From Mycolicibacterium sp. 018/SC-01/001 (GTDB lineage Bacteria > Actinomycetota > Actinomycetes > Mycobacteriales > Mycobacteriaceae), in assembly GCF_007096635.1 (NCBI RefSeq), contig NZ_VKAA01000006.1, positions 174,616 through 238,615 on the forward strand: a stretch of DNA of 64,000 nt. Reading direction: 5' to 3'. Made by a program: the position numbers and the translations under genes. The notes beneath the pieces were generated by a model, which was not told the DNA's origin, did no database searches, and saw only the letters and a list, made by a program, of their open reading frames with translations. Below are positions 19,661 through 29,885 of the stretch, in pieces (the first letter of the stretch is position 1; each line of letters opens with the position of its first letter).

Positions 19661-20584
19661 TCAGGATACGTCTCGCCAGATGCGCACGGCGCTGTCGGCG
19701 AGTGCTGCGGTGTCGGCGGTGGCGCCGTCGAGCCAGGTGACGCGGTGATCGCGACGGAACCACGACCGCTGCCTGCGGACGTAGCGACGGGTCCCGACGA
19801 ATGTGGGTTCCCGGGCGGCGGTGCCGTCACCGCCGGCGTCGAGGTCGGCCAGCACCTGCGCGTAACCCAGCGCCCGGGCCGCGGTCACGCCGTCGCGCAG
19901 TCCCCGCTCGGCGAGCGCTCGCACTTCGTCGATCAATCCGGACGCGAACATCGCGTCGGTGCGCTGCGCCAGCCGCTGATCGAGAAGCTCGGTGGGCCAG
20001 TCCACTCCGATGATCGCGGTGTCCCACCGCGGTGTGCCGATCGTGGGTGCCGACGCGGCGAACGGCCGGCCCGTCAGCTCGACGACCTCCAGGGCGCGCA
20101 CGATGCGCCGGCCGTCGGTGGGCAGGATCGACGCCGCCGCGGCCGGATCGACGCCGGCGAGCTCGCGGTGCAGGCTTCGGGCACCGACCTCGGCCAGCCG
20201 CGCCTCGTAACGGCCCCGCACCGCGGGGTCGGTGGCGGGAAACGACCACTCGTCGAGCAGCGACTGGATGTAGAGCATCGAGCCGCCGACGATCACCGGC
20301 ACCGCGCCGCGCGCGAGGATCGCGTCCACGTCGGCCGCGGCGCTGTGCTGGTAGCGGGCGACCGTGGCGGTCTCGGTCACGTCCAGCACGTCGAGCTGAT
20401 GGTGCGGGACACCGCCCCGCTCGTCGGGAGTGAGCTTGGCGGTGCCGATGTCCATCCCGCGGTAGAGCTGCATTGCGTCGGCGTTGACCACCTCGACCGG
20501 GTGGCCGATCCGCTCGGCGAGCGCCAGCGCGAGCGCGGACTTGCCGGTGCCGGTGGGGCCGACGACGGCCAGCGGCCGCGTCAC
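19661..20584 (-). CDS. miaA: tRNA dimethylallyltransferase MiaA
   Basis: Transfers a dimethylallyl group to N6 of A37 in tRNAs reading U-starting codons, 307 residues. The P-loop GPTGTGKS is at about residues 9-16. [17 protein letters not shown] and the C-terminal [14 protein letters not shown] region complete the family pattern. It starts with GTG at 20584, overlapping the preceding gene by four bases (translational coupling). MiaB, which acts next on the same base, is encoded 4 kb downstream. Confidence 0.97.
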   Translation of the reverse strand: MTRPLAVVGPTGTGKSALALALAERIGHPVEVVNADAMQLYRGMDIGTAKLTPDERGGVPHHQLDVLDVTETATVARYQHSAAADVDAILARGAVPVIVGGSMLYIQSLLDEWSFPATDPAVRGRYEARLAEVGARSLHRELAGVDPAAAASILPTDGRRIVRALEVVELTGRPFAASAPTIGTPRWDTAIIGVDWPTELLDQRLAQRTDAMFASGLIDEVRALAERGLRDGVTAARALGYAQVLADLDAGGDGTAAREPTFVGTRRYVRRQRSWFRRDHRVTWLDGATADTAALADSAVRIWRDVS

Positions 20585-21267
20585 GGCGTCCAGGAAGCGA
20601 CGGTGTAGCCGACACCGAAGGGCGCGCCACGGTAGAGCAGCTCGGCGGCAGTCGGTCCCGGATCAGCCAGGCCGGCCAGCACCTGGTAGGCGACCCGACC
20701 GACAATGCCGGCGGGCAGCGCCGCCAGCGCGGCGCAGTCACCGGCGGCGAGCGCGTCGCTGAGAGCAGCCTGGACGGGCACGGAGTCGGGGTCGTGTCCG
20801 CCGGGGGCGGCGGGGGTCAGCGTGTTCGCACCGTCGGCGACGACGAGCACCCCCACGGGCTCCTGGCCGGTGTCGAGTTCGCGGCGCAGCGCGCGCCCGG
20901 CTGTCAGGGCGTCCGCCGGCACCGTGTCCCCGGCGTAGGTGCGCACCTCGACCGCGGCATCGGTCGCGGCGAGCCCGCGCAGCCAGCCGGCGATCAGCGC
21001 GCACAACGGCAGGGGTTCGGGTGGACCGGCAGCGGTGTCGGACAGCCGGACCGGCACGTCCACCCCGTATCCGGCGAAGGTGCCGACGGATTCCGGCCCG
21101 AACACGGCGTCGGTGGCGTCCACGCCCACGGTGACCCACCGTCCCGCCAGGCGTCCCGCTGCCGTCACAGCCGCGGTGCGCAGGTCGGCGACCTCGGCGG
21201 CCGCCGCTCCGGCCAGCTCGGGGACCATGACCGGTGGCGACGGGACGATCGCGATCGCGGTCAGCAC
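20581..21267 (-). CDS. Rv2728c-like protein, class III extradiol dioxygenase-like fold
   Basis: A 228-residue Ala-rich protein found between the DMT transporter gene and miaA in mycobacteria. The opening [18 protein letters not shown] and the later [21 protein letters not shown] resemble the beta subunit fold of LigB-type (class III) extradiol dioxygenases, but the usual N-terminal metal-binding histidines are not evident, so enzymatic function is doubtful. I take the GTG at 21267, as homologues start at MLTAIA; a GTG at 21273 and a TTG at 21276 are also in frame. Its end overlaps miaA by four bases, so the two are co-expressed. Confidence 0.75.
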   Translation of the reverse strand: MLTAIAIVPSPPVMVPELAGAAAAEVADLRTAAVTAAGRLAGRWVTVGVDATDAVFGPESVGTFAGYGVDVPVRLSDTAAGPPEPLPLCALIAGWLRGLAATDAAVEVRTYAGDTVPADALTAGRALRRELDTGQEPVGVLVVADGANTLTPAAPGGHDPDSVPVQAALSDALAAGDCAALAALPAGIVGRVAYQVLAGLADPGPTAAELLYRGAPFGVGYTVASWTP

Positions 21268-21291
21268 GGACACCAACCTAGTCGTCCCACG

Positions 21292-22167
21292 TCAGCCGGG
21301 TTCTCGAGTGGCCGCCTCGCCGCGGGCCAGCGCCGCGGTCGCGACGATCATCACGCCCACCGCCACCACCAGCACGACGACTCCGGTCTCCCCCGGGCGC
21401 AGCGTCTCGCCGAGCACGACGACGCCCAGCACACTGGCCACCACCGGTTCGGCGACCGTCATCGTGGGCAGCGACGCCGTCAGCGCCCCGGACCGGAACG
21501 AAGCCTGTTGCATCGCCGTGCCCGCGATGGCGACCGCCGCCCAGACGTACAGTTCGGGTGTCCTCAGCAGAGTCTCGACACCGGCCCAGCTGCTCACGTC
21601 GAGCCGCGCCACCACGGCCTTGGTCAGCACCGCGAACAGCCCCCACAGCGCGCCGGAGACGACGGCCAGCAGGACAGCGCTGCCCGCAGGCGGCGCGACC
21701 TGAGCGGCGAGCAGGCACAGCGCCAGCGCCGGCCCCAGCACGGCGGCCACCCAGACCCACGTGTGCAGCGACGCGCGTGACGCGCCCTCGGTCGGGTTTC
21801 CCACCGTCACGATCACCGCCACCGCGGCGGCCAGCAGCGCCGCCCACAACCACTGCCAGTTCGTCACCCGCCGACCCGACAGCCGGGCGCTGATCGGCAG
21901 CGCGAACAGCAGCGAGGTCACCAGCAACGCCTGCACCAGCAGTACCGAGCCCAGGCCCAGCGCAGCGGCCTGCAGCGCGAAACCGACGGCCGCCACGCCG
22001 CTGCCCAGCCACCACGTCCCGTCCCGCAGCAGACGGCCGAACAACTCGACGTGGCCGACGGGCTGGTCGGTGACGTCGTGGGCGCTGCGCTGGTGGATGA
22101 CGTCGCCGATCGCGATGAACAGGGCGGCGCCCAACGCGAGTATCGCGGCGATCTCCGCCCTGGCCAT
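21292..22167 (-). CDS. DMT/EamA-like membrane transporter (Rv2729c-like)
   Basis: A polytopic membrane protein of 291 residues with about ten hydrophobic helices in two similar halves, as in drug/metabolite transporters (EamA, DMT). Charged loops such as QRSAHDVTDQPVGHVELFGRLLRD follow the first helix. The substrate is unknown. The ATG at 22167 (MARAEIAAI) is preferred over one at 22203 because it begins right at the first helix. It is the first gene of the operon with the Rv2728c-like gene, miaA, dapF and hflX, with 24 bases to the next gene. Confidence 0.82.
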   Translation of the reverse strand: MARAEIAAILALGAALFIAIGDVIHQRSAHDVTDQPVGHVELFGRLLRDGTWWLGSGVAAVGFALQAAALGLGSVLLVQALLVTSLLFALPISARLSGRRVTNWQWLWAALLAAAVAVIVTVGNPTEGASRASLHTWVWVAAVLGPALALCLLAAQVAPPAGSAVLLAVVSGALWGLFAVLTKAVVARLDVSSWAGVETLLRTPELYVWAAVAIAGTAMQQASFRSGALTASLPTMTVAEPVVASVLGVVVLGETLRPGETGVVVLVVAVGVMIVATAALARGEAATREPG

Positions 22168-22338
22168 CGGCCACCTCCCCGCACCCTCGATCCGATTTCG
22201 CACCGAGCCTAGAGACCGCGGGGGCGAAGCCGTGGGCGCAGCGCCGGACGACCTGTTTGAATAGCGGTCACACCATCTTCAGGCGCCGCGCTGCGCGGCA
22301 GGTGCGCGGAACCCGCGCGGAGACACGAGGTAGTTGAC

Positions 22339-23721
22339 ATGACGATGACCGGACCGGGCGATTCCGCAGACACCGGCGTGACCGAGACGGGCTCCGCGCC
22401 GGCAGCGCCACCGCGCCCCGGACCGTCAGGCGCGCGACCCAAACCCGGCCCGGCACGCCCGGGTCCGCGTCCGGCCGCCCCGGTGGCCCCCCCGGTCGTC
22501 GGGACGGTGCCGGCCAGCGATCCGCATCGTTTCGGCCGCGTCGACCCGGACGGCACGGTGTGGCTGATCACTGCCGCCGGCGAGCGCCAGATCGGGTCGT
22601 GGCAGGCCGGTGAGACCGAGGCCGCGTACGCGCACTTCGGGCGCCGATTCGACGATCTGCACACCGAGGTGGTCTTGCTCGAGCACCGGCTGGCATCGGG
22701 TTCGGGCGATGCCCGCAAGATCCGCACCGCCGCGACGGCGCTGGTCGAGAGCCTGGCCGACGCGCACGTTCTCGGCGACGTCGATTCGCTGGCGCAGCGG
22801 CTGGCAGCGATCGTCAGCCAGGCCGACAGCGCGTCGCAGGAGGAGAAGGCCAAGCGGGAGGAGTTCCGCGCCCAGCAGACGGCCCGCAAGGAGGCCCTCG
22901 CGGCCGAAGCCGAGGAACTGGCCACCACCGCCACGCAGTGGAAAGCCGCCGGTGACCGATTGCGCGCCATCCTCGACGAATGGAAGACGATCAACGGCGT
23001 CGATCGCAAGACCGACGATGCGCTGTGGAAGCGGTACTCCGCGGCACGCGAGACGTTCAACCGGCGCCGTGGCTCACACTTCGCCGAGCTCGACCGTGAA
23101 CGCGCCGGCGCCCGGCAGGCCAAGGAGGCGCTGTGTGTGCGCGCCGAGGCGCTGCGCGACTCCACCGATTGGGGCGCCACAGCGGCGACGTTCCGGGATC
23201 TGCTGACCGAGTGGAAAGCGGCGGGCCGGGCGGCCAAGGACGTCGACGACGCGCTGTGGCAGCGGTTCAAAGGGGCCCAGGACACGTTCTTCGCAGCCCG
23301 CAACGCCGCGACCGCCGAGCGCGACGCCGAGTTCACGGCCAATGCCGAAGCCAAGGAGGCGCTGCTGGCCGAGGCCGAGCGTCTTGATCCCTCCGACCGC
23401 GACGCGGCACGCGCCGCGTTGCGTGTGATCGGCGACAAGTGGGACGCGATCGGCAAGGTGCCGCGGGACCGGGCTCCGGAGCTGGAGCGGCGCATGCGGG
23501 CGGTCGAGAAGAAGATCCGCGACGCCCCGACCGGCGGCGTCGACCCCGAAGCCCAGGCCCGCGCGGACCAGTTCCGGGAACGGGCCGAGCAGTTCGAACG
23601 CCAAGCCGAGAAGGCTGAGGCGGCGGGCCGTACCAAGGATGCCGAGCAGGCCCGCGCCAGCGCGCAGCAGTGGCGGCAGTGGGCCGAGGCGGCGGCCGAG
23701 GCGCTCGAGAAGAGACGCTAG
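22339..23721 (+). CDS. DUF349 coiled-coil protein (Rv2731-like)
   Basis: A 460-residue cytoplasmic protein. A Pro/Ala/Gly-rich disordered N-terminus (about 1-55) precedes a short beta segment ([13 protein letters not shown]). Tandem DUF349 units follow from about residue 185, each with the W-K-x-A-G/W-D-x-I-G signature: [46 protein letters not shown]. Long charged helices ([13 protein letters not shown]) suggest coiled coils. Function is unknown; DUF349 proteins have been linked to nucleic-acid or ribosome association. The 171-base gap upstream holds no gene that I can see. Its stop abuts the stop of the next, convergent gene. Confidence 0.88.
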   Translation: MTMTGPGDSADTGVTETGSAPAAPPRPGPSGARPKPGPARPGPRPAAPVAPPVVGTVPASDPHRFGRVDPDGTVWLITAAGERQIGSWQAGETEAAYAHFGRRFDDLHTEVVLLEHRLASGSGDARKIRTAATALVESLADAHVLGDVDSLAQRLAAIVSQADSASQEEKAKREEFRAQQTARKEALAAEAEELATTATQWKAAGDRLRAILDEWKTINGVDRKTDDALWKRYSAARETFNRRRGSHFAELDRERAGARQAKEALCVRAEALRDSTDWGATAATFRDLLTEWKAAGRAAKDVDDALWQRFKGAQDTFFAARNAATAERDAEFTANAEAKEALLAEAERLDPSDRDAARAALRVIGDKWDAIGKVPRDRAPELERRMRAVEKKIRDAPTGGVDPEAQARADQFRERAEQFERQAEKAEAAGRTKDAEQARASAQQWRQWAEAAAEALEKRR

Positions 23722-24318
23722 CTACTGGGGCGCCGGCTTGTCGTCGTCGCCGCGCGCGTCGCCGAATGTGTCGAGCAGGCCTTTGCTCTCGCGTTCGGCC
23801 ATGAGCCGCCGGCGGTGCTCCTCGGTGGCCAGCTGCAGCGCGCTGCGCGCCGCGACCACCCGGGCCCAGTGGTAGGCCAGCAGGATCACGGCGAGCCACG
23901 CGATCAGCAGCCCGATGCCCGGCCCCGGGTACGGCGCGGCCGCGGTCTGGCGGGACCACACCGCGAGCAGTCCGAGGAACGACGCCACGGTGGAGCCCGC
24001 CAGCGCGATCCACGCCAGCGCCCACCGTCGCGTCAGCAGGGCCAAGATCGAGAACCCTGCCCCGAAGACCAGCGCGAGCCATGCGAACACCTTGTGCGGC
24101 AGGGCGATTCGGCTGGCATGGGCGACGTCGGAGTTCGCCAGCACGTCCAGTCCGCGGGCGTCCCCGGCATGCGGCAGCGCCAGGGTGGCCAACAGCGCGA
24201 ACACGAAGATCGCGATGGCCAGCGCGCGCGGGCCCGGGTCGATCTCCCGGGCGATGCGACGCTCGGCTTCTTCGAGGTCTTCCTTGAGATGGTCGAAATC
24301 GTCGGGCCGCCCGGTCAT
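23722..24318 (-). CDS. Rv2732c-like membrane protein
   Basis: A 198-residue membrane protein of unknown function, conserved next to miaB in mycobacteria. A charged N-terminus with an amphipathic helix ([17 protein letters not shown]) is followed by four hydrophobic helices (about residues 30-48, 72-92, 97-115 and 130-152) and a charged C-terminal helix ending in DDDKPAPQ. Its ATG at 24318 overlaps the miaB stop as ATGA, which decides this start over the in-frame ATG at 24327 and implies translational coupling. A link with tRNA modification is suggested only by position. Confidence 0.82.
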   Translation of the reverse strand: MTGRPDDFDHLKEDLEEAERRIAREIDPGPRALAIAIFVFALLATLALPHAGDARGLDVLANSDVAHASRIALPHKVFAWLALVFGAGFSILALLTRRWALAWIALAGSTVASFLGLLAVWSRQTAAAPYPGPGIGLLIAWLAVILLAYHWARVVAARSALQLATEEHRRRLMAERESKGLLDTFGDARGDDDKPAPQ

Positions 24319-25853
24319 CGGGCGCATCCCGCCGCGACGGGTTGGGCGGGTGCACCGACCCCCGGCATGCCGAGACCGACTCCGGTGCGGGGCCGTTGAC
24401 CGCTGTCGTGGGCGTCCCCGGCGCGGGTGCGCCGGTGCGAGATCAGGTCGGCATCGGCGATCAGGTGGTGCGGCGCCGCACCGGTGACGGTGGTGATGAC
24501 GACGTCGCCGGGGCGGATGGCCGCGGCGTCGGCGCCGGGCGCGAAGTGCACGAGCCGGCCGTCGCGCGCGCGACCGGACATCCGCGCGGTGGCGGTGTCC
24601 TTGCGCCCCTCCCCCGTCGCGACGAGAAGTTCGACGGTTCGACCGATCTGCGCGGCGTTCTCCTTGAGGGAGATCGTCTCCTGCAGCTCGATCAGACGCT
24701 GATAGCGCTGTGAGACAACGTCTTTGGCGATCTGATCAGGCAGCTCGGCAGCCGGTGTGCCCGGCCGTTTGCTGTACTGGAACGTGAAGGCGCTGGAGAA
24801 CCGCGCGGCCGCCACCACGTCCAGGGTGGCCTGGAAGTCCTCCTCGGTCTCCCCGGGGAAGCCGACGATGATGTCGGTGGTGATCGCCGCGTGCGGGATC
24901 GCCGCGCGCACGCGGTCGATGATGCCCAGGTATTTGTCGGCCCGGTAGGAGCGCCGCATCGCCTTGAGCATCCGGTCGGAGCCGGATTGCAGCGGCATGT
25001 GCAGCGTGGGGCACACGTTGGGCGTCTCGGCCATCGCCTCGATGACGTCGTCGGTGAACTCCGCCGGGTGCGGCGAGGTGAAGCGCACCCGCTCCAACCC
25101 GTCGACCCGTCCGCAGGCGCGCAGCAGCTTGGCGAACGCGCCGCGGTCGCGCGGTTGCTCGGGGTCGACGAAGGACACCCCGTAGGCGTTGACGTTCTGG
25201 CCGAGCAGCGTGATCTCCAGCACGCCCTGGTCGACCAGCGACTGCACCTCGGCCAGCACATCACCGGGTCTGCGATCGACCTCCTTGCCGCGCAGCGACG
25301 GCACGATGCAGAACGTGCACGTGTTGTTGCAGCCGACAGAGATCGACACCCAAGCGGCATAGGCGGATTCGCGGCGCGCGGGCAACGACGACGGGAATTC
25401 GCGCAGCGCTTCGGCGATCTCGACCTGGGCGGTGCGGTTGTGCCGGGCCCGGTCCAGCAGCGCCGGCAGCGAGCCGATGTTGTGCGTGCCGAACACGACA
25501 TCGACATACGGCGCCTTGCGCAGCACGGTGTCGCGGTCCTTCTGCGCCAGGCAGCCACCGACGGCGATCTGCATGTCGGGATCGGCCTGCTTGCGCGGCG
25601 CGAGGTGGCTGAGGTTGCCGTAGAGCTTGTTGTCGGCGTTCTCGCGCACTGCGCAGGTGTTGAACACCACGATGTCGGCGTCCGCACCATCGTCGGCGCG
25701 CTGGTAACCGGCCCCCTCGAGCAGGCCGGCGAGGCGCTCGGAATCGTGCACGTTCATCTGGCAGCCATAGGTGCGGACCTGGAACGTTCGCGCTGGACGT
25801 GCGGCCGCCGCCGCCTCGCCTTCCCTGGTCACCACCGAAGTCACGGCGACCAT
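24315..25853 (-). CDS. miaB: tRNA-2-methylthio-N6-dimethylallyladenosine synthase MiaB
   Basis: Radical-SAM methylthiotransferase of 512 residues that adds a methylthio group to i6A37 of tRNA. The N-terminal UPF0004 domain binds one iron-sulfur cluster through Cys residues in [16 protein letters not shown] and VGGCLAQ. The radical-SAM motif [15 protein letters not shown] binds the second. A C-terminal TRAM domain (from about residue 395) reads GRTVELLV. The ATG at 25853 is chosen; the frame is open to 25937 but that extension is atypical. It is divergent from gluA across 89 bases. Confidence 0.97.
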   Translation of the reverse strand: MVAVTSVVTREGEAAAAARPARTFQVRTYGCQMNVHDSERLAGLLEGAGYQRADDGADADIVVFNTCAVRENADNKLYGNLSHLAPRKQADPDMQIAVGGCLAQKDRDTVLRKAPYVDVVFGTHNIGSLPALLDRARHNRTAQVEIAEALREFPSSLPARRESAYAAWVSISVGCNNTCTFCIVPSLRGKEVDRRPGDVLAEVQSLVDQGVLEITLLGQNVNAYGVSFVDPEQPRDRGAFAKLLRACGRVDGLERVRFTSPHPAEFTDDVIEAMAETPNVCPTLHMPLQSGSDRMLKAMRRSYRADKYLGIIDRVRAAIPHAAITTDIIVGFPGETEEDFQATLDVVAAARFSSAFTFQYSKRPGTPAAELPDQIAKDVVSQRYQRLIELQETISLKENAAQIGRTVELLVATGEGRKDTATARMSGRARDGRLVHFAPGADAAAIRPGDVVITTVTGAAPHHLIADADLISHRRTRAGDAHDSGQRPRTGVGLGMPGVGAPAQPVAAGCAR

Positions 25854-25942
25854 CCTACGGCGGCGAGCTGGGCGTCCCACCTTCCGGCAGATTGCACCAG
25901 TTGCGGGGCCATCTGTACGTTCCCTGGGTAAGGTCACCTCCC

Positions 25943-26704
25943 ATGGAGAGCCCCAGGGAGTCCCCTGACGTGCCGATGATCTCGATGAAGGCGGTCAACA
26001 AGCACTTCGGCTCCCTGCACGTCCTGCAAGACATCGACCTCGATGTCGGCAAGGGTGAGGTCATCGTCGTGATCGGGCCCTCAGGTTCCGGCAAATCGAC
26101 GTTGTGCCGCACGATCAATCGGCTCGAGACCATCGATTCGGGCACGATCACGATCGACGGCCAGACCCTGCCCGCGGAGGGCCGCAAGCTCGCCCAGTTG
26201 CGCAGCGATGTCGGCATGGTGTTCCAGTCGTTCAACCTGTTCGCGCACAAGACGATCGTCGAGAACGTCATGCTCGCACCGGTCAAAGTGCGCAAGAAGG
26301 GCAAGGCCGACGCGCGGGCCGCGGCGATGACGCTGCTCGAGCGCGTCGGCGTGGCCAACCAGGCCGACAAGTATCCCGCGCAACTCTCCGGCGGTCAGCA
26401 GCAGCGGGTGGCGATCGCGCGGTCGCTGGCGATGAGCCCCAAGGTCATGCTCTTCGACGAGCCGACCAGCGCCCTCGATCCGGAGATGATCAACGAGGTG
26501 CTCTCCGTCATGACCGACCTGGCGGCCGACGGGATGACGATGCTCGTCGTCACCCACGAGATGGGCTTCGCGCGCCGCGCCGCACACCGCGTGGTGTTCA
26601 TGGCCGACGGGGCGATCGTCGAGGACGCCGAACCCGCGCAGTTCTTCGACAACCCGACGTCTGACCGCGCCAAGGACTTCCTCGGCAAAATCCTGCATCA
26701 CTGA
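25943..26704 (+). CDS. gluA: Glutamate ABC transporter ATPase GluA
   Basis: ATP-binding subunit (253 residues) of a polar amino acid importer, most like the glutamate system. Walker A is GPSGSGKST, the Q-loop VFQSFNLF, the signature [16 protein letters not shown], Walker [14 protein letters not shown] and the H-loop VTHEMG. The start may be the ATG at 25943 or the one at 25979 ([11 protein letters not shown]), which begins the first conserved strand. It is the first gene of gluA-gluB-gluC-gluD, followed by two small membrane protein genes on the same strand. Confidence 0.95.
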   Translation: MESPRESPDVPMISMKAVNKHFGSLHVLQDIDLDVGKGEVIVVIGPSGSGKSTLCRTINRLETIDSGTITIDGQTLPAEGRKLAQLRSDVGMVFQSFNLFAHKTIVENVMLAPVKVRKKGKADARAAAMTLLERVGVANQADKYPAQLSGGQQQRVAIARSLAMSPKVMLFDEPTSALDPEMINEVLSVMTDLAADGMTMLVVTHEMGFARRAAHRVVFMADGAIVEDAEPAQFFDNPTSDRAKDFLGKILHH

Positions 26705-26724
26705 CCGCGAAAGGAACCTTTGAC

Positions 26725-27549
26725 ATGGCTTTCTCCCCACGCGCGGTGGCCGCTCTCGCGCTGGCCGTCGCCCTCCCGTTCGCCGCGACAGCGTGCGGCG
26801 GTGGCGGCACCAGCGGAGGCGGTGGCGGCGGTGGCGACACCATCGTCATCGGCACCAAGTTCGACCAGCCCGGCCTGGGCATGAAGAACCCCGACGGCAC
26901 GATGAGCGGCTTCGACGTCGACGTCGCAACCTACGTCGCGGGTGAACTCGGCTACGCCCCGGACAAGATCGAGTGGAAGGAATCCCCGTCGTCGCAGCGG
27001 GAGAACCTGATCCAGAACGATCAGGTGAAGTTCATCGCCGCGACGTACTCGATCACCGACGCCCGCAAAGAAAAGGTGTCGTTCGCCGGCCCGTACCTGA
27101 TCACCGGCCAGAGCCTGCTGGTGCGCGCCGACAACAACGACATCACCGGCAAGGCCTCGCTGGAGGGCAAGATCCTGTGCTCGGTCTCGGGGTCGACGCC
27201 GGCGCAGAAGATCAAGGACGAGTACCCGAAGGTGCAGCTGCAGCAGTTCGACACCTACTCGGCGTGCATCGAGTCGATCAAGAACGGCGCGGTCGACGCC
27301 GTCACCACCGACGAGGTCATCCTCGCCGGCTACGCCGCGCAGAGCCCGGGCACGTTCAAGATCGTCGGCCAGCCGTTCTCCGAGGAGCGTTACGGCATCG
27401 GTCTGAAGAAGGACGACAACGAACTCAAGACCAAGATCAACGACGCGCTGAAGAAGATGGAGGACAGCGGGGCCTGGAAGGCGGCGTTCGACAAGAACCT
27501 CGGCCCCGCCGGCATCACGGCGCCCGCGCCGCCGCCGCTCGACAAGTAA
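26725..27549 (+). CDS. gluB: Glutamate-binding lipoprotein GluB
   Basis: Periplasmic solute-binding lipoprotein, 274 residues. The signal peptide ends at the lipobox ATAC (lipidated Cys24), and a Gly-rich linker (GGGGTSGGGGGGG) tethers the domain. The SBP family 3 fold is clear: MSGFDVDVATYVAGELG, SITDARKEKVSFAGPYLITGQ and DAVTTDEVILAGYA. A Cys pair (LCSVSGS and YSACIES) may form a disulfide. AAAGGAACC precedes the ATG. It delivers glutamate or a related acidic amino acid to GluC/GluD. Confidence 0.95.
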   Translation: MAFSPRAVAALALAVALPFAATACGGGGTSGGGGGGGDTIVIGTKFDQPGLGMKNPDGTMSGFDVDVATYVAGELGYAPDKIEWKESPSSQRENLIQNDQVKFIAATYSITDARKEKVSFAGPYLITGQSLLVRADNNDITGKASLEGKILCSVSGSTPAQKIKDEYPKVQLQQFDTYSACIESIKNGAVDAVTTDEVILAGYAAQSPGTFKIVGQPFSEERYGIGLKKDDNELKTKINDALKKMEDSGAWKAAFDKNLGPAGITAPAPPPLDK

Positions 27550-27568
27550 CCAGGGGTCCGGCTCCCCC

Positions 27569-28249
27569 GTGGACATCTTCACCGAGTACCAATCCGAGAT
27601 CTTCGCGGCGTTCTGGACGACGATCCAGCTGACGGCGTTCTCGGCGATCGGCGCGCTGGTGCTGGGCACGGTGCTGGCCGCGATGCGGCTGGCGCCGGTC
27701 CCGATGCTGAACTGGCTCGGAACGGCGTATGTGAACGTCGTGCGCAACACGCCTCTGACGCTGATCGTGCTGTTCTGCTCGTTCGGGCTGGCGCAGACGC
27801 TCGGCATCACGCTGGCGAGCCGGACCTCGCCGACGTTCATCGCCGACAGCGGATTCCGGCTGGCGGTCCTCGGATTCATCGTCTACACAGCGTCTTTCGT
27901 GTGCGAGACCGTGCGCTCGGGCGTCAACACCGTCCCCCTCGGTCAGGCCGAGGCGGCCCGCTCGCTGGGCTTGACCTTCGGCCAGAACCTGCGGATCATC
28001 CTGCTACCGCAGGCGTTTCGCGCGGTGATCGCCCCACTGGGGTCGGTGTTGATCGCACTGACGAAGAACACCACGATCGCCTCGGCGATCGGCGTGGCCG
28101 AGGCGGCGCTGCTGATGAAGGAGATGATCGAGAACACCGCGGCGGTGCTGGTGGTGGGGTCGATCTTCGCGCTGGGCTTCGTGATCCTGACCCTGCCGCT
28201 GGGCCTGCTGTTCGGCTGGCTGGGCCGGCGTCTGGCGGTGGCGAGGTGA
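27569..28249 (+). CDS. gluC: Glutamate ABC transporter permease GluC
   Basis: Membrane permease of 226 residues in the HisM/GlnP-type family, with about five helices. The coupling-helix motif VPLGQAEAARSLGLTFGQNLRIILLPQA contacts the ATPase. VRNTPLTLIVLF marks the conserved entrance of these permeases. The gene starts with GTG at 27569, 19 bases after the gluB stop. A 91-base spacer containing a 19-base inverted repeat separates it from gluD. Confidence 0.93.
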   Translation: MDIFTEYQSEIFAAFWTTIQLTAFSAIGALVLGTVLAAMRLAPVPMLNWLGTAYVNVVRNTPLTLIVLFCSFGLAQTLGITLASRTSPTFIADSGFRLAVLGFIVYTASFVCETVRSGVNTVPLGQAEAARSLGLTFGQNLRIILLPQAFRAVIAPLGSVLIALTKNTTIASAIGVAEAALLMKEMIENTAAVLVVGSIFALGFVILTLPLGLLFGWLGRRLAVAR

Positions 28250-28261
28250 CCGTTTCTTTCC

Positions 28262-28321
28262 GCGAGCAGACACGAACTCGCGCGACACGCCGCCAGAACA
28301 CTCGAGTTCGCGTCTGCTCGC
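28262..28321. repeat. Imperfect inverted repeat between gluC and gluD
   Basis: The arms 28262-28280 and 28303-28321 are 19-base reverse complements with one mismatch, separated by 22 bases. The arm begins GCGAGCAGAC. The stem is far stronger than chance for so short a gap and lies inside the operon. It could be an RNA hairpin that tunes gluC/gluD expression or a copy of a dispersed palindromic repeat. I see no second copy in this window. Confidence 0.8.
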
Positions 28322-28340
28322 CGATGGGTGGTGAGCTCTC

Positions 28341-29219
28341 GTGACCGGGTCGTCGGTGCTCTTCGATGCGCCGGGGCCGCGGGCGCGGGTCCGCAACCGG
28401 CTGATCTCCGCCGTCACCGTGGTCGTGGTTGTGGCGATCGCGTGGGTGGTCTACACCCGGCTGGACGAGAAGGGTCAGCTGACGGCCGCCAAGTGGGAGC
28501 CGTTCCTGACCGGCAATCTGTGGCGCACCTACATCCTGCCGGGCATCGAGGGCACACTGACCGCCGCGGCGGTGTCGATCGTCCTGGCGCTGATGCTGGG
28601 CTTCGTGCTGGGCGTCGGCCGACTGTCGACGCACCGCGGGATCCGCTGGGTGTCCTCGGTCATCGTGGAGTTCTTCCGCGCGGTGCCGGTCCTGATCATG
28701 ATGATCTTCGCGTACTTCCTGTACGCCAACTACGACGTCTTCGCGTCGAAGTATCTGGCGCTGGCAGGTGTCATCACGGGTCTGACGCTGTACAACGGCG
28801 CCGTGATCGCCGAGATCGTCCGTGCGGGTGTCCATGCCCTGCCGCGGGGGCAGGCCGAAGCGGCCTCGGCGCTCGGACTGACCTCCGGTCAGACGATGCG
28901 GTCGATCCTGCTGCCCCAGGCCGTCACATCGATGCTGCCGGTGCTGGTGTCCCAGGTCGTGGTCGTCCTGAAGGACACCGCGCTGGGGTACCAGATCACG
29001 TTCGTCGAGCTGGTGCGCCAAGGCACCAATGTCGGGTCGTCGTACGGCAACTACATCCCGGCACTGATCGTCATCGCGCTGCTGATGATCTGCCTGAACT
29101 TCACGCTGTCGTGGCTGGCCACCCGGCTCGAGGCGCGCCTGCGACGCTCCCGCAAGGGGCCGGCGCCGATGGAGGCCGAGCCGCTGGAGTTGCAGGGCGA
29201 CCGCAGCCGCGGCGTATGA
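28341..29219 (+). CDS. gluD: Glutamate ABC transporter permease GluD
   Basis: Second permease, 292 residues, with about five helices after a cytoplasmic N-terminus. It shows VEFFRAVPVLIMMIF and the coupling loop LPRGQAEAASALGLTSGQTMRSILLPQA. A basic C-terminal tail (RLRRSRKGPAPMEAE) is longer than in GluC. The GTG at 28341 is the likely start; no strong ribosome site is seen, so its translation may depend on the hairpin just upstream or on coupling. The stop overlaps the next gene's ATG as ATGA. Confidence 0.92.
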   Translation: MTGSSVLFDAPGPRARVRNRLISAVTVVVVVAIAWVVYTRLDEKGQLTAAKWEPFLTGNLWRTYILPGIEGTLTAAAVSIVLALMLGFVLGVGRLSTHRGIRWVSSVIVEFFRAVPVLIMMIFAYFLYANYDVFASKYLALAGVITGLTLYNGAVIAEIVRAGVHALPRGQAEAASALGLTSGQTMRSILLPQAVTSMLPVLVSQVVVVLKDTALGYQITFVELVRQGTNVGSSYGNYIPALIVIALLMICLNFTLSWLATRLEARLRRSRKGPAPMEAEPLELQGDRSRGV

Positions 29220-29617
29220 CCCACACCCTCGCGGCCTGGGAGATCTTGCCCGATTCCGCGCTGCGCACCCTGGTCGACACGATGGTGCGACTGATCGAAG
29301 CGTGCGGCGCGGTCGTGATCATGATCGGCGCGCTGGTGGCGATCGTGAAATTCGTTGCCGCGCTTGGTCGCCGCGATATCAACCAATTCTCGTCGGTGCG
29401 CCTGTCGCTGGCCCGGTTCCTGGTGCTCGGTCTGGAGTTCCAGCTCGCCGCCGACGTGCTGCGCACCGCGATCTCCCCGTCGTTCGCCGAGATCGGCAAA
29501 CTCGCGGCGATCGCGGCGATCAGGACGCTGCTCAACTACTTCCTCAACCGCGAGATCGCCCAGGAACAGCGGGAGATCGACGCACAGAAGCAACCGCGCC
29601 CCGCGCCGCCGCCGTGA
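29216..29617 (+). CDS. DUF1622 membrane protein
   Basis: A 133-residue membrane protein of the DUF1622 family, function unknown. Two main helices (about residues 20-45 and 60-80) surround the conserved VRLSLARFLVLGLEFQLAADVLRT and SFAEIGKLAAIAAIRTLLNYFLNREI segments, which identify the family. A Gln/Pro-rich tail closes it. The ATG at 29216 overlaps the gluD stop (ATGA), so it is translationally coupled to the glutamate transporter. That makes an accessory or regulatory role for the transporter plausible but unproven. Confidence 0.85.
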   Translation: MTHTLAAWEILPDSALRTLVDTMVRLIEACGAVVIMIGALVAIVKFVAALGRRDINQFSSVRLSLARFLVLGLEFQLAADVLRTAISPSFAEIGKLAAIAAIRTLLNYFLNREIAQEQREIDAQKQPRPAPPP

Positions 29618-29624
29618 CCCCGCA

Positions 29625-29885
29625 ATGATCACTGTCGCGTCCTTCGCCGTCGCGGCGTCGTGGTTGCTGGCCATCGCCGGTATCGCGATCGGCATGGCGG
29701 CCCTGATCGTGTTCCGGCAGCCGGTCCTCGCGCTGCGGGTGATGATCGAGTTGTTCACCGCCGCCGGGCTGCTGCGCTTGAGCGTCGACCTGTCCTGGAC
29801 GGCCATTCTCGGCGTCGTCACGCTGATCGCGGTGCGCCGGGTCGTCACCCGGAGCCTCACCGCCGATCTGAGCGCGGTGCGCTAG
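29625..29885 (+). CDS. Small membrane protein, unknown
   Basis: An 86-residue protein with three hydrophobic stretches (about 5-27, 33-52 and 57-75) and few polar residues. I recognise no family. It starts seven bases after the DUF1622 stop, so it is almost certainly in the glu operon; the two proteins could form a complex. Its stop overlaps the convergent recX stop by four bases. Confidence 0.65.
   Translation: MITVASFAVAASWLLAIAGIAIGMAALIVFRQPVLALRVMIELFTAAGLLRLSVDLSWTAILGVVTLIAVRRVVTRSLTADLSAVR

Noticed and set aside
17140..19740. Long plus-strand open frame (866 codons) across hflX and dapF
   Set aside because: Antisense shadow in high-GC DNA; the encoded sequence is Arg/Gly/His-rich and unlike any family.
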